A stretch of 64,000 bases of DNA from contig NZ_CP108776.1 of the NCBI RefSeq assembly GCF_045207785.1, positions 992,001 to 1,056,000 on the forward strand. Reading direction: 5' to 3'. A program made the position numbers and the translations under genes. Position 1 is the first letter of the stretch, and each line of letters begins with the position of its first letter. Source of the DNA: Embleya sp045207785. Lineage in GTDB: Bacteria; Actinomycetota; Actinomycetes; Streptomycetales; Streptomycetaceae. Of this stretch, positions 57,161 through 64,000 are shown piece by piece. The notes below the pieces were generated by a model. That model was given only the letters and a program-made list of their open reading frames with translations, searched no databases and had not been told where the DNA came from.

Positions 57161-57565
57161 ATGAGCGTCTCTCTCTACTACAGCGCGCACCGCACGACAC
57201 CGCTGACCGAGGCCGAGTTGGCCTCCGTCGCGCGCATCGTCGCCGCGCACATCACGTCGTTTCCGTACGACGACGAGGAAAGCCTGTACGTGTACGACCG
57301 GCGTGCGGCCGGGCCGGAGGAGATCGTCGCCGGGTCCACCAAGATGCCGCTCGATCCCGGTCGTCTGATGCCGGTGATCGCCCATGTGCTGGATTCCGTG
57401 ACGGAGTTGCGCCGGGCCATGCCGGATGCCGAGTGGCGCGTGCACATGGACGACCTCGACGTCCCGTGGGACGAGGCCGAGGGGTACGCCCTGCCCGGGA
57501 TGCGCGACGCGGACCTGATCGCGGAGCTCGCGGCGGTCCACGACGCGGACGGGGCAGCGGGATGA
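57161..57565 (+). CDS. Conserved hypothetical protein, 134 aa
   Basis: A 134-residue acidic protein: MSVSLYYSAHRTTPLTEAEL, then SVARIVAAHITSFPYDDEES and MPDAEWRVHMDDLDVPWDEA. Two aromatic and acidic segments suggest a small globular partner. Its TGA overlaps the ATG of the next gene, so the two are coupled. No family recognised. Confidence 0.7.
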   Translation: MSVSLYYSAHRTTPLTEAELASVARIVAAHITSFPYDDEESLYVYDRRAAGPEEIVAGSTKMPLDPGRLMPVIAHVLDSVTELRRAMPDAEWRVHMDDLDVPWDEAEGYALPGMRDADLIAELAAVHDADGAAG

Positions 57566-57858
57566 GGGAGGAGAGGACGGGGAAGGCCGCGGACGCCGTG
57601 CCGCCCACGCCGGATCAGTGGCGCCTCATCGAGTTCGGCGAGGCGCTGTACCGCCGCATCGCTGCGGACGCCGACATCGGCCACGTGCTGCTGCCCGAGG
57701 ACGGTGCGGTGGCTGTCGTGCACCGCGTGCGGGGCGGTGGGACGATCCTCGTGGCGGCCGACCGGTCGGTGCTCTTCTTCGGCTCGGCTCTCGACATCAG
57801 TGCCGCCCTGATCGAGTTCCGGGCCGGCCGGCGCACGCCTGTGGAGCTGTTCCAGTAG
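57562..57858 (+). CDS. Conserved hypothetical protein, 98 aa
   Basis: A 98-residue protein coupled by ATGA to the preceding gene, with GGGATG context. It has an alpha/beta layout: DQWRLIEFGEALYRRIAAD, LLPEDGAVAVVHRVRGGGT and DISAALIEFRAGRRTPVEL. The pair occurs together and probably forms a complex. Function unknown. Confidence 0.65.
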   Translation: MREERTGKAADAVPPTPDQWRLIEFGEALYRRIAADADIGHVLLPEDGAVAVVHRVRGGGTILVAADRSVLFFGSALDISAALIEFRAGRRTPVELFQ

Positions 57859-57869
57859 CGGGAGACGCG

Positions 57870-57995
57870 GGGCACTGCGAGCCCTTCGAGAAGACCCCGG
57901 CCTGGCCGCCCTCACGCCACTGCCGACGCCATCGCTCCACCGACCGCTCGCTCACCCGCAGCGCGGCCGCGATCTCCCGGTGTGTGGATAGGGTT
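57870..57995 (-). mobile_element. IS630-family transposase N-terminal relic
   Basis: Minus-strand reading gives HREIAAALRVSERSVERWRR followed by QWREGGQAGVFSKGSQ, the helix-turn-helix of IS630-type transposases (typically WRREWREGGxAGLxSKGxPG). No start, DDE domain or terminal inverted repeat was found, so only a decayed remnant is left, in the gap before the AraC gene. Confidence 0.65.
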
Positions 57996-58048
57996 TCGCG
58001 GGCCGGGTGGTGATCTTGCTGGGCTCACTGGCTCGTACACTGACGAAA

Positions 58049-58885
58049 ATGGAGGACCGCACGGCTACCGGGATCGGTGCACGTCCGGCGCCCGCCTTGC
58101 GACGGTACGTCGACTCGTATGTCGGTTTCGACCTCCGCGGGCTCCCGGCGGGGGTGCACTGCGGCCCGCCGAGCCGCGTGCTCACGGCGGTGATCAGCCT
58201 GTCAGACCCTTTGGAGGTGGCGGCGGGCGTTGACGACGGGTCACCGGTCACCCGATTCAGCAGCGTGGCCGGCGGTCTGATGTGCCGGTCCGTCGCGATC
58301 CACCACGACGGACGCCAGCAAGGCGTGAAGGTATCGCTGACACCGCTCGGGGCTCGGGCCATCTACGGCGTGCCCGCCGCCGAGCTCGCCCACCGACTGG
58401 TCCCACTTGACGAGCTTCTCGGAGCGCTTGGCGTCGAGCTGGTCGACCGGCTCCGAGCGGCAACGACATGGGCGGCGCGGTTCACCGCGCTGGACGAATT
58501 GCTCCTCCGAGCTGTCGGCCGTGGCGCCGGCGGCGACCGTGTGCACCGGGTGCGCCCCGAGGTGGCCGAGGCCTGGCGCCGCCTCGTCGCCGCGCGGGGC
58601 TGCGTCCAGGTTGGTGCGGTCGCCGCGGAACTCGGCTGGAGCCGTCGGCACCTCACGGAGCGGTTTTGCGGTGAGCTGGGCCTGTTGCCGAAGACCTTCG
58701 CCCGAGTTCTGCGCTTCGAGCACGCGCACGAACTGGCGGCGGCGCGGGACCCGCTCCCGTGGGCCGATGTGGCGACCATCTCCGGCTACGCCGACCAGGC
58801 CCATCTCGTTCGGGACTGGCGCGAGTTCACGGGCCGATCGCCGACGGCCTGGCGTCGCAGCGAAGTCCTCCTCGGGACCGGGTAG
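58049..58885 (+). CDS. AraC-family transcriptional regulator
   Basis: A 278-residue regulator. The N-terminal domain has VDSYVGFDLRGLPAGVHCGP and VSLTPLGARAIYGVPAAELA, as in actinobacterial AraC proteins with a DUF6597-like ligand domain. The C-terminal double helix-turn-helix contains VGAVAAELGWSRRHLTERFC and FEHAHELAAARDPLPWADVA, then TISGYADQAHLVRDWREFTG. The ATG follows the IS630 relic; nearby in-frame codons allow other starts. It probably regulates one of the next enzymes. Confidence 0.88.
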   Translation: MEDRTATGIGARPAPALRRYVDSYVGFDLRGLPAGVHCGPPSRVLTAVISLSDPLEVAAGVDDGSPVTRFSSVAGGLMCRSVAIHHDGRQQGVKVSLTPLGARAIYGVPAAELAHRLVPLDELLGALGVELVDRLRAATTWAARFTALDELLLRAVGRGAGGDRVHRVRPEVAEAWRRLVAARGCVQVGAVAAELGWSRRHLTERFCGELGLLPKTFARVLRFEHAHELAAARDPLPWADVATISGYADQAHLVRDWREFTGRSPTAWRRSEVLLGTG

Positions 58886-58953
58886 TCGCCAACCGACCGC
58901 CCGTCGCGTCGGCTTCTGTTCCCATTTCTTCAAGACCACCCGATCGCTCTCGT

Positions 58954-59436
58954 ATGACGATCGTCGGCATGAGACTCCTCAACCACGAACGCAACGCCAT
59001 CGACCTGCGGACCACCCCCGTGCACCTCGGGCTGGGATCGAGAGCGAAACCCGTCGAGGGCTTCGCCTGGAACCCGGAGGTGCTCCAGGCCTACAGCGCC
59101 GCGGTCGCGGCAGATGGCGCCGAGGGCCGGATGGTGATGATCTTCGACGGCGACGGCCTCGGCGACCATTGGGAGAGCCACCCTGCCGGCGACGAACTGG
59201 TCGTGTGCCTCAGCGGGTCGGTGACGGTCACCCGCGACGTGGACGGGGTTCCCGACCGCGTTCTGCTCGGGCCGGGCGAGGCCACCGTCAACCCGGCCGG
59301 GGTATGGCACGTGGTCGACATGGCGGGGCCGACGTCCATCCTGACCATCACCGCCGGCGCCGGCACCGACCACCGTCCTCGGACCGACACCCGACCGACC
59401 GAACGCGTCGGCACACCCGACCCGGAAGCCCAGTGA
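58954..59436 (+). CDS. Cupin-domain protein
   Basis: A 160-residue cupin: SHPAGDELVVCLSGSVTVTR and GEATVNPAGVWHVVDMAGPT carry the two cupin motifs with metal-ligand positions His (ESHPAG), Glu (DELV) and His (GVWHVV). Enzymes of this type bind small molecules or a metal. Its TGA overlaps the GTG of the SGNH hydrolase (GTGA), implying a joint role. Start alternatives are ATG 58954 or 58969. Confidence 0.82.
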   Translation: MTIVGMRLLNHERNAIDLRTTPVHLGLGSRAKPVEGFAWNPEVLQAYSAAVAADGAEGRMVMIFDGDGLGDHWESHPAGDELVVCLSGSVTVTRDVDGVPDRVLLGPGEATVNPAGVWHVVDMAGPTSILTITAGAGTDHRPRTDTRPTERVGTPDPEAQ

Positions 59437-60191
59437 CAACACGCATCGCGTGCCTCGGCGACAGCCTCACCCGCGCGCAGTTCAGCGTGGACTACCTGAC
59501 CCTTCTCGAACGACGCCGTCCTCCCGGTGACGTGCAGCTTGCCCGCTTCGGCGCCAACGGCGACTTCGCCTACAACCTCTCGCAGCGCCTCGACGCCGTC
59601 GTCGCGAACCCGCCCGACGTGATCACCGTGTTGATCGGGACCAACGACGCCCGAGCGAGCCTTGCCGGCTATCCCGTCGAGCAGGCCATGAAGCGCAAAC
59701 AGCTCCCCGAGCGCCCGTCAGCCGGCTGGTTCCAACAGTGCCTGGGAACCGTCGTCGAACGGCTGCGAGCGGAGACCGACGCGACGATCGGTCTGCTGTC
59801 GCTCCCGGTACTCGGCCAACAACCCGACGGAGCAGCGGCGCAGGCATCGCAGGAGTACAGCCGGATGATCGCCGAGGTCGCCGCCACCAACGAGGTGACC
59901 TACCTTCCCCTCCACGAACGCCAGATCGAGGAACTGCGCCAAGCGGATCCGCCGCCGATTCCATACCGGGAGGTGACGCCCGCGGCGGTCGTCGGCGTCC
60001 TCGTCCAGCACGCCGTGCTGCGCCGCAGCCTCGACACGATCTCGCGGCGCCGAGGTCTCGTACTCACGACCGACCACATCCACCAGAACAGCCGCGGCGC
60101 CACCCTTATCGCCGAGGTCATCGACGCCGGTCTGCTGACCCAGAACGGAGCAGCGCCGGCTCCACGCGGGCCGACCCGCCTCCGCACCTGA
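59433..60191 (+). CDS. SGNH/GDSL-type hydrolase
   Basis: A 252-residue hydrolase. Block I is CLGDSLTRAQ (nucleophile Ser), block II has an ARFGANGDFAYNLSQRL Gly, block III is GTNDA (Asn) and block V is DHIHQN (Asp and His). It lacks a signal peptide and is probably cytosolic. It is coupled to the cupin gene. The substrate is an ester; which one cannot be said. Confidence 0.88.
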   Translation: MTTRIACLGDSLTRAQFSVDYLTLLERRRPPGDVQLARFGANGDFAYNLSQRLDAVVANPPDVITVLIGTNDARASLAGYPVEQAMKRKQLPERPSAGWFQQCLGTVVERLRAETDATIGLLSLPVLGQQPDGAAAQASQEYSRMIAEVAATNEVTYLPLHERQIEELRQADPPPIPYREVTPAAVVGVLVQHAVLRRSLDTISRRRGLVLTTDHIHQNSRGATLIAEVIDAGLLTQNGAAPAPRGPTRLRT

Positions 60192-60247
60192 CCCGCCGCC
60201 GACCGAGGTGCGGCACCGCGTGTGCCGGGTCCTGTCGATTGGCCGGC

Positions 60248-61024
60248 TCAGGAAGCCGTCGGCAGGAATGCCTCGATCATCGGGAGCAGCAGGTCGGCGC
60301 GCCGCATGACGCCCATGTGGGTGGTGCCCGGAAGGATCGCCAACTGTGCGTTGGGGATGAGGTCGTGCATGCGCGCGGCGTGTTCCACCCGGACGAAGTC
60401 GGTGTCGCCGATCACCAGGAGTGTGGGTGCCGTGATGGAACGCAGCTCGTCCTCGGTCCATTCGGGGAAGCCGTGGGCGAGTGGTTGGAGCTTGGTCAGG
60501 GTGGCCTCGAAGTGGGTCGGGTCGGGGGCGACCCGGGAGTAGGCGGCGGCCATCGCCGTGAAGTCGGCTGCGGTGGGCAGCCGCGTGGAGGTCTGCTCGG
60601 GAGCGGTGATCTCCGCGTGGTAGCCGTCGTGGCGGTAGTGCGTCGCCGCCAGGACGAGGTGGTCGACGCGCTCCGGGTGGCGTACGGCGGTGCGGAGCGC
60701 GACCAGGCCGCCGAGGCTGTAGCCAAGGAAGTCGGCGCGCTCGATGTTCAGGTGGTCGAGGAGGGCGACGACGTCGTCGGAAAAGATCTCCAGGGACAGT
60801 TCGCGCTCGGTGTCCGCGGTGTGGCCGTGGCCCTGGAACTCGACCGCGATCACGCGATGGTGCGCGCTGAGCGAGGGAAGCACCGCCGCGAAGCTCAGGT
60901 CGATGGTCAGCGCGCCACCGTGCAGCAGGACCAGTGGCGGCCGCTCGTCGTTGCCATGCAGCTCGTAGTACATCTCGATGCCGTTCACCGGGGCGTATCC
61001 GACGGTGGCGGCGCCTGTGGTCAT
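60248..61024 (-). CDS. Alpha/beta hydrolase
   Basis: A 258-residue hydrolase: PPLVLLHGGALT (oxyanion HG), nucleophile elbow LGYSLGG (Ser103), acid in VIGDTDFVR and His in PGTTHMGV. The lid region is short. Similar to non-haem peroxidase-like and esterase subfamilies. The ATG follows GGGGAGAG. It lies 11 bases after the DUF1905 gene on the same strand and may be in one operon with it. Confidence 0.88.
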   Translation of the reverse strand: MTTGAATVGYAPVNGIEMYYELHGNDERPPLVLLHGGALTIDLSFAAVLPSLSAHHRVIAVEFQGHGHTADTERELSLEIFSDDVVALLDHLNIERADFLGYSLGGLVALRTAVRHPERVDHLVLAATHYRHDGYHAEITAPEQTSTRLPTAADFTAMAAAYSRVAPDPTHFEATLTKLQPLAHGFPEWTEDELRSITAPTLLVIGDTDFVRVEHAARMHDLIPNAQLAILPGTTHMGVMRRADLLLPMIEAFLPTAS

Positions 61025-61035
61025 CGTGCTCTCCC

Positions 61036-61320
61036 CTAGTCTTCCAGTCGCTCCTCCAGGCGGATCGTCACCGAGTCGCCCTCGTCCTTGCCGATCGCCC
61101 TGCGCACTTCCACCTTCACGGGCAGCATGTGGGTGCCGTCGCCGAGGGACATGAACGAACTGCGGAACGGGTGGCCGTCGATCGTGCCGCGGATCTTGAC
61201 CAAGCCGCGAGTGCCGAAGAACGCGGTCGACTCGGGCCAGACGAGATACGTCCAGCCACCCTTGGTCGGGTTCTTCCGAAGCGTCGCGATGAAAACCTTG
61301 TCCAATACCTTGCCCGACAT
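61036..61320 (-). CDS. DUF1905-family protein
   Basis: A 94-residue DUF1905 protein: VFIATLRKNPTKGGWTYLVW, PESTAFFGTRGLVKIRG, MSLGDGTHMLPVKVEVRRA and IGKDEGDSVTIRLEERLED. It is a small beta-barrel of unknown function. GGAGG lies upstream of the ATG at 61320. It is probably co-transcribed with the alpha/beta hydrolase gene. Confidence 0.85.
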   Translation of the reverse strand: MSGKVLDKVFIATLRKNPTKGGWTYLVWPESTAFFGTRGLVKIRGTIDGHPFRSSFMSLGDGTHMLPVKVEVRRAIGKDEGDSVTIRLEERLED

Positions 61321-61524
61321 GGGTGTCGACCTCCGTTTTGCCGGCATTGCGATGTTCTGTAAGTAAGACGGATTCGGCCGGGAAATTCATCGCCGACTCG
61401 CCGTGCCGTCGAGATCACCCGGATGGCTTGACATCAAGTTCGCTTCAGGTTCTACGTTCGTATCCGGCGCCCGACTCCGCGGGCGCGCCAACGGGACACG
61501 GGACACGGACGGAGCGCAGCGAGC

Positions 61525-61941
61525 ATGACGACGTACACCGAGGTCGAACGCGCGTATCTGGGCGAACAGGCGTTGGGGCGGCTGGCCACCGTCGATCCGG
61601 ACGGGGTGCCGCAGGTGCGGCCGGTCGGATTCCGGCTGAACGAGGACGGCACGATCGACATCGGCGGACCCAAGCTCAGCGCGAGCCTCAAGTGGCGCAA
61701 CGCCGAGCGCAACCCCCAGGTGTCCTTCGTCGTCGACGACATGACGCCGGACGAGCCCGGCGCGCACCGTCCCGGCTGGGGACGCGGCGTCGAGATACGC
61801 GGGCGGGCCGAGCTGCTGCGCGATCACGAACCGCCGTTCGCGGCCGGGTTCTTCAGCAACGAGGTGCTGCGCATCCATCCCGCGCGGGTGATCGGCTGGA
61901 ACCTGGAGGGCGAGGGCAACATCGCGCGCGACATCACCTGA
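61525..61941 (+). CDS. PPOX-class F420-dependent oxidoreductase
   Basis: A 138-residue split-barrel flavin/F420 protein: LGRLATVDPDGVPQVRPVGF, DIGGPKLSASLKWRNAERNP, VEIRGRAELLRDHEPP and a C-terminal VIGWNLEG. The family reduces substrates with F420H2 or FMN. It diverges from the DUF1905 operon. The ATG is directly preceded by a GAGC run rather than a clear ribosome site. Confidence 0.85.
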   Translation: MTTYTEVERAYLGEQALGRLATVDPDGVPQVRPVGFRLNEDGTIDIGGPKLSASLKWRNAERNPQVSFVVDDMTPDEPGAHRPGWGRGVEIRGRAELLRDHEPPFAAGFFSNEVLRIHPARVIGWNLEGEGNIARDIT

Positions 61942-61962
61942 CGAACCCCGGACCGGGCCTGG

Positions 61963-62036
61963 CGTGGGTCCGGGCGTGGCACGGCGTGAATCCCGACGTG
62001 GGTCCGGGCGTGGGTCCGGGCGTCGGTCCGACACGA
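61963..62036 (+). repeat. 12-bp tandem repeat GTGGGTCCGGGC
   Basis: Several full or partial units of GTGGGTCCGGGC between the F420 enzyme and VOC genes. It is not coding. Confidence 0.6.
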
Positions 62037-62095
62037 GCCCGGCCAGGGCACCCTCGCCGCCGGGTCGTGTCGGCCCCCGTGCCTACCCTGGCCCG

Positions 62096-62464
62096 ATGAG
62101 CATTCGTCGTGTCGTACCCAGCGTCTCCGCCACCGAACTCGGCCCGAATCGGGACTTCTACCAGGACTTCCTCGGCTTCGAGCCGGCCATGGACGAGCCC
62201 GGGTTCCTGATGTTCCGCTCGCCGATCAACCCGACCGCGCAGGTGATCGTGGTGACCGACGAGTGCGACTGGGACGCGCAGTCGGGTCGCACGGCGATGT
62301 CCATCGAGGTCGAGGACGTGGACGCGGCGTACGCCCAGGCACGTGATCGGGGCTACGAGATCGTGTACCCGATCACCAATGAGCCATGGGGGGTGCGCCG
62401 GTTCTTCGTGCGCGACCCGAACGGGTACGTGCTCAACATCAACATGCACGTCACCGCGCGCTGA
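62096..62464 (+). CDS. VOC-superfamily (glyoxalase-like) protein
   Basis: A 122-residue VOC protein: VVPSVSATELGPNRDFYQDF, LGFEPAMDEPGFLMF, TAMSIEVEDVDAAYAQARDR and the C-terminal RRFFVRDPNGYVLNINMH. The N-terminal His found in glyoxalases is replaced (VPSVSA), so it may bind an antibiotic or another ligand rather than act as an enzyme. It is convergent with, and overlaps by 14 bases, the FAD monooxygenase gene. Confidence 0.85.
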   Translation: MSIRRVVPSVSATELGPNRDFYQDFLGFEPAMDEPGFLMFRSPINPTAQVIVVTDECDWDAQSGRTAMSIEVEDVDAAYAQARDRGYEIVYPITNEPWGVRRFFVRDPNGYVLNINMHVTAR

Positions 62465-63596
62465 TCGAGGCCCCGATCGCGTGGCCGCCGAAGCCGTCGT
62501 CGGGGTTTTGCGCGGCCCACCACCGCTCCATCAGGTCGGGCGTCATCGCGGCCCAGTCGGGCGTGTGCTCGACCATCGCGTAGCCCATGCTGCGCGCGAC
62601 CCGGACCAGGGCCGCGCCGGCCGGGTGCCGCTCGGCCTGATAGCGCGCGAGTACGTCGTCCCACGAACCGCCCGGGCCCGCCGCCCGGCACGCGGCCTCG
62701 AAGGCCACCGCGTCCTGGAGCGCCTTGACCGCCCCGCTCGCGACGTGCGGGCGGGCGATCGTCGCGGCGTCGCCGGCCAGCACGGTGCGCCCGCTCGTGT
62801 ACGCGTCCACGACCAGGTCGTTGATCGGCTGGATCAGGGTGTCCCGCTCGGGGGTACCGGTGACCAGGTCGGCCCAGAAGGGCGGGTAGTACTTGCGGGT
62901 CTGGGCGAGCAGGTCCGGTCGTGGGTCGCCGGTCCCGGTGATCGCGGTGTACAGGCCCCACGACATCCGGTCGCCCACGCTGCCGGGGATGCGGTACATG
63001 ACACCCTGGGCGTTCGGGAGGCAGATCGAGATCAGATGATCGATCGGCTCGTGCTCCCACACGCAGCTCCCACGCCACATCACGTATCCCGAGAACTGGG
63101 GTACGGCGGACGGGAACACCGCCTCGCGCACGGCCGAGCCGTAGCCGTCCGCGCCGATCACGACGTCGTAGTGCTCGCGGGTGCCGTCCGGCAGGCAGAC
63201 CCGACCGGCGTCGTCGACGGTGACGGGGGTGCCGCCGCGATACTCGACCTCGGCCGGGACCCGGCGGCGCAGACCCTGCCACAACTGGCCCCAGTTGTAG
63301 ACCCGGAACGCGTGGGGCTGATCCCACACCACCCGACCCCGCGGCGAAGTCCCGTCGTCCAGGAACCACTTGCGGTTGGTCACGATTCGCCACGGGGTGG
63401 AGTCGTCGATGTAGCCGGCGTCCACCAACTCCGCGTATCGATCGACCTGCAGCGCTATGCCCACGCCCCGATCGGCGAGTTCGCCGGTCGTTCGCTCGTA
63501 CACGGTGACCTCGTCGGCCCCGCCTCGAACGGCCGCGAGCGCGAACGCGCAGCCCGTGATGCTTCCGCCGATCACGGCGACCCTGCCTCCGGGCAC
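62451..63596 (-). CDS. FAD-dependent aromatic monooxygenase
   Basis: A 381-residue group A flavoprotein monooxygenase. GxGxxG-like VAVIGGSITGCAFALA starts the protein; the DG motif reads VVIGADGYGSAVREA and the GD motif TVLAGDAATIARPH. Start GTG 63596 is chosen for GGGGAGA seven bases upstream; the frame runs 32 codons further back. It resembles 2,6-dihydroxypyridine- and salicylate-type hydroxylases. Substrate unknown. Confidence 0.88.
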   Translation of the reverse strand: MPGGRVAVIGGSITGCAFALAAVRGGADEVTVYERTTGELADRGVGIALQVDRYAELVDAGYIDDSTPWRIVTNRKWFLDDGTSPRGRVVWDQPHAFRVYNWGQLWQGLRRRVPAEVEYRGGTPVTVDDAGRVCLPDGTREHYDVVIGADGYGSAVREAVFPSAVPQFSGYVMWRGSCVWEHEPIDHLISICLPNAQGVMYRIPGSVGDRMSWGLYTAITGTGDPRPDLLAQTRKYYPPFWADLVTGTPERDTLIQPINDLVVDAYTSGRTVLAGDAATIARPHVASGAVKALQDAVAFEAACRAAGPGGSWDDVLARYQAERHPAGAALVRVARSMGYAMVEHTPDWAAMTPDLMERWWAAQNPDDGFGGHAIGASISAR

Positions 63597-63663
63597 GACT
63601 GTCTCCCCTGCTCCGTCCGGGACTTCGCACGGCCGTCCGTACGAGTGTTCGTCCGGGAGGACC

Positions 63664-64000
63664 CTACGGGATGTCCGCCACGATGCGGTCACGTACGGCG
63701 ATCAACCGCGTGCGTCGGGTCTCGTCGAAGCCGATCTCGAAGTCGTCTTCCCCTAGGTTCATCGGGATCCTGCGCCGCGACTCGATCAGCGTGTTCAAGT
63801 GGGGCAGCGCGCCTGCGGCGTGCCGGCCCATGTCGGCCAGCACCGGCAGCGCGTGGTCGCCGACGTGGGCGTCCCCGGCCACGGCGGCCAGTTCGGTGGT
63901 CAGCAGGTCGGCGACCTCGCCGCCGAAGTGCCGCCACAGGACGCCGGCGACCTCGTATTTGCTCACCGATTCGCGCGCGAAGACGCTCTTGGCCTGCCGA
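63664..64000 (-). CDS. HEAT-like helical protein, C-terminal part
   Basis: The open frame runs to the window edge on the minus strand, so only the last 112 residues are seen: RQAKSVFARESVSKYEVAGV, LWRHFGGEVADLLTTELAAV, GDAHVGDHALPVLADMGRHA and AALPHLNTLIESRRRIP, ending GFDETRRTRLIAVRDRIVAD. The helix pattern resembles a HEAT repeat. The start lies beyond the window. Confidence 0.65.
   Translation of the reverse strand, partial: RQAKSVFARESVSKYEVAGVLWRHFGGEVADLLTTELAAVAGDAHVGDHALPVLADMGRHAAGALPHLNTLIESRRRIPMNLGEDDFEIGFDETRRTRLIAVRDRIVADIP

Noticed and set aside
56898..57200. A 100-codon minus-strand frame
   Set aside because: Poor codon bias, no recognisable motif, and it overlaps the start of the 134-aa gene on the other strand.

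Overview
This is 64 kb of very GC-rich actinobacterial chromosome, most likely from a Streptomyces-like member of the Streptomycetales; the genus is not certain. The signs are third-codon G/C bias, many GTG starts and ATGA/GTGA overlaps, XRE-DUF397 regulators with an anti-sigma ATPase, a gluABCD-type ABC system, an SCO0854-type RING protein, TPP and cobalamin riboswitches, and about 22 copies of a 22-bp repeat (core CCGTCCGGCGYTTGAGGAC or its CCGGCCGG variant).

Region 1 (0.5-11.6 kb) is the most unusual part. A minus-strand set of coupled genes (162 aa, a 590-aa membrane coiled-coil protein, 62 aa, 182 aa, then a Ycf46-like AAA+ ATPase) diverges from a plus-strand caspase-like protease. Facing the protease is a second minus-strand operon: macro-domain protein, MbcA/Xre-like antitoxin, RES-domain NAD+ phosphorylase toxin, and a TPR protein whose CHAT protease domain has been lost. 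The RES/antitoxin pair plus a macro domain suggests a toxin-antitoxin unit that also processes its own product, ADP-ribose-1''-phosphate. The whole island looks like a regulated suicide or defence module.

Region 2 (11.8-17.3 kb) is an amine catabolism cluster: Lrp/AsnC regulator, FAD amine oxidase, aldehyde dehydrogenase and APC permease, with a clear operator and promoter in the divergent gap. Region 3 (17.3-27 kb) holds hypothetical proteins, a 1500-aa HEAT-repeat protein, an anti-sigma ATPase/XRE/DUF397 (whiJ-like) cluster with a duplicated DUF397 gene, and an acetyltransferase. Region 4 (27-32.8 kb) has a cobalamin riboswitch before a (2Fe-2S) ferredoxin-domain gene, then a GntR regulator, a ROK regulator and a SIS sugar isomerase. 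Two DasR-like operators tie the GntR and isomerase genes together, and a repeat-rich stretch of truncated genes and a duplicated 160-170-bp block lies between the ROK and SIS genes.

Region 5 (33-40.6 kb) has a rhomboid-like membrane protein, a MacAB-type efflux operon (lipoprotein, membrane fusion protein, ATPase, permease) and a divergent two-component system. Region 6 (40.6-48.1 kb) has a TetR/SDR pair, DUF4291, VOC and small genes, and the glutamate ABC operon. Region 7 (48.3-56.7 kb) has the RING-finger protein, a TPP-riboswitch-controlled CytX permease, a degenerate CHAT protein, a secreted S15-like hydrolase and an XRE-DUF397 pair. Region 8 (56.9-64 kb) is mixed metabolism: an IS630 relic, AraC regulator, cupin, SGNH hydrolase, alpha/beta hydrolase, DUF1905, F420 oxidoreductase, VOC protein, FAD monooxygenase and the end of a further gene.
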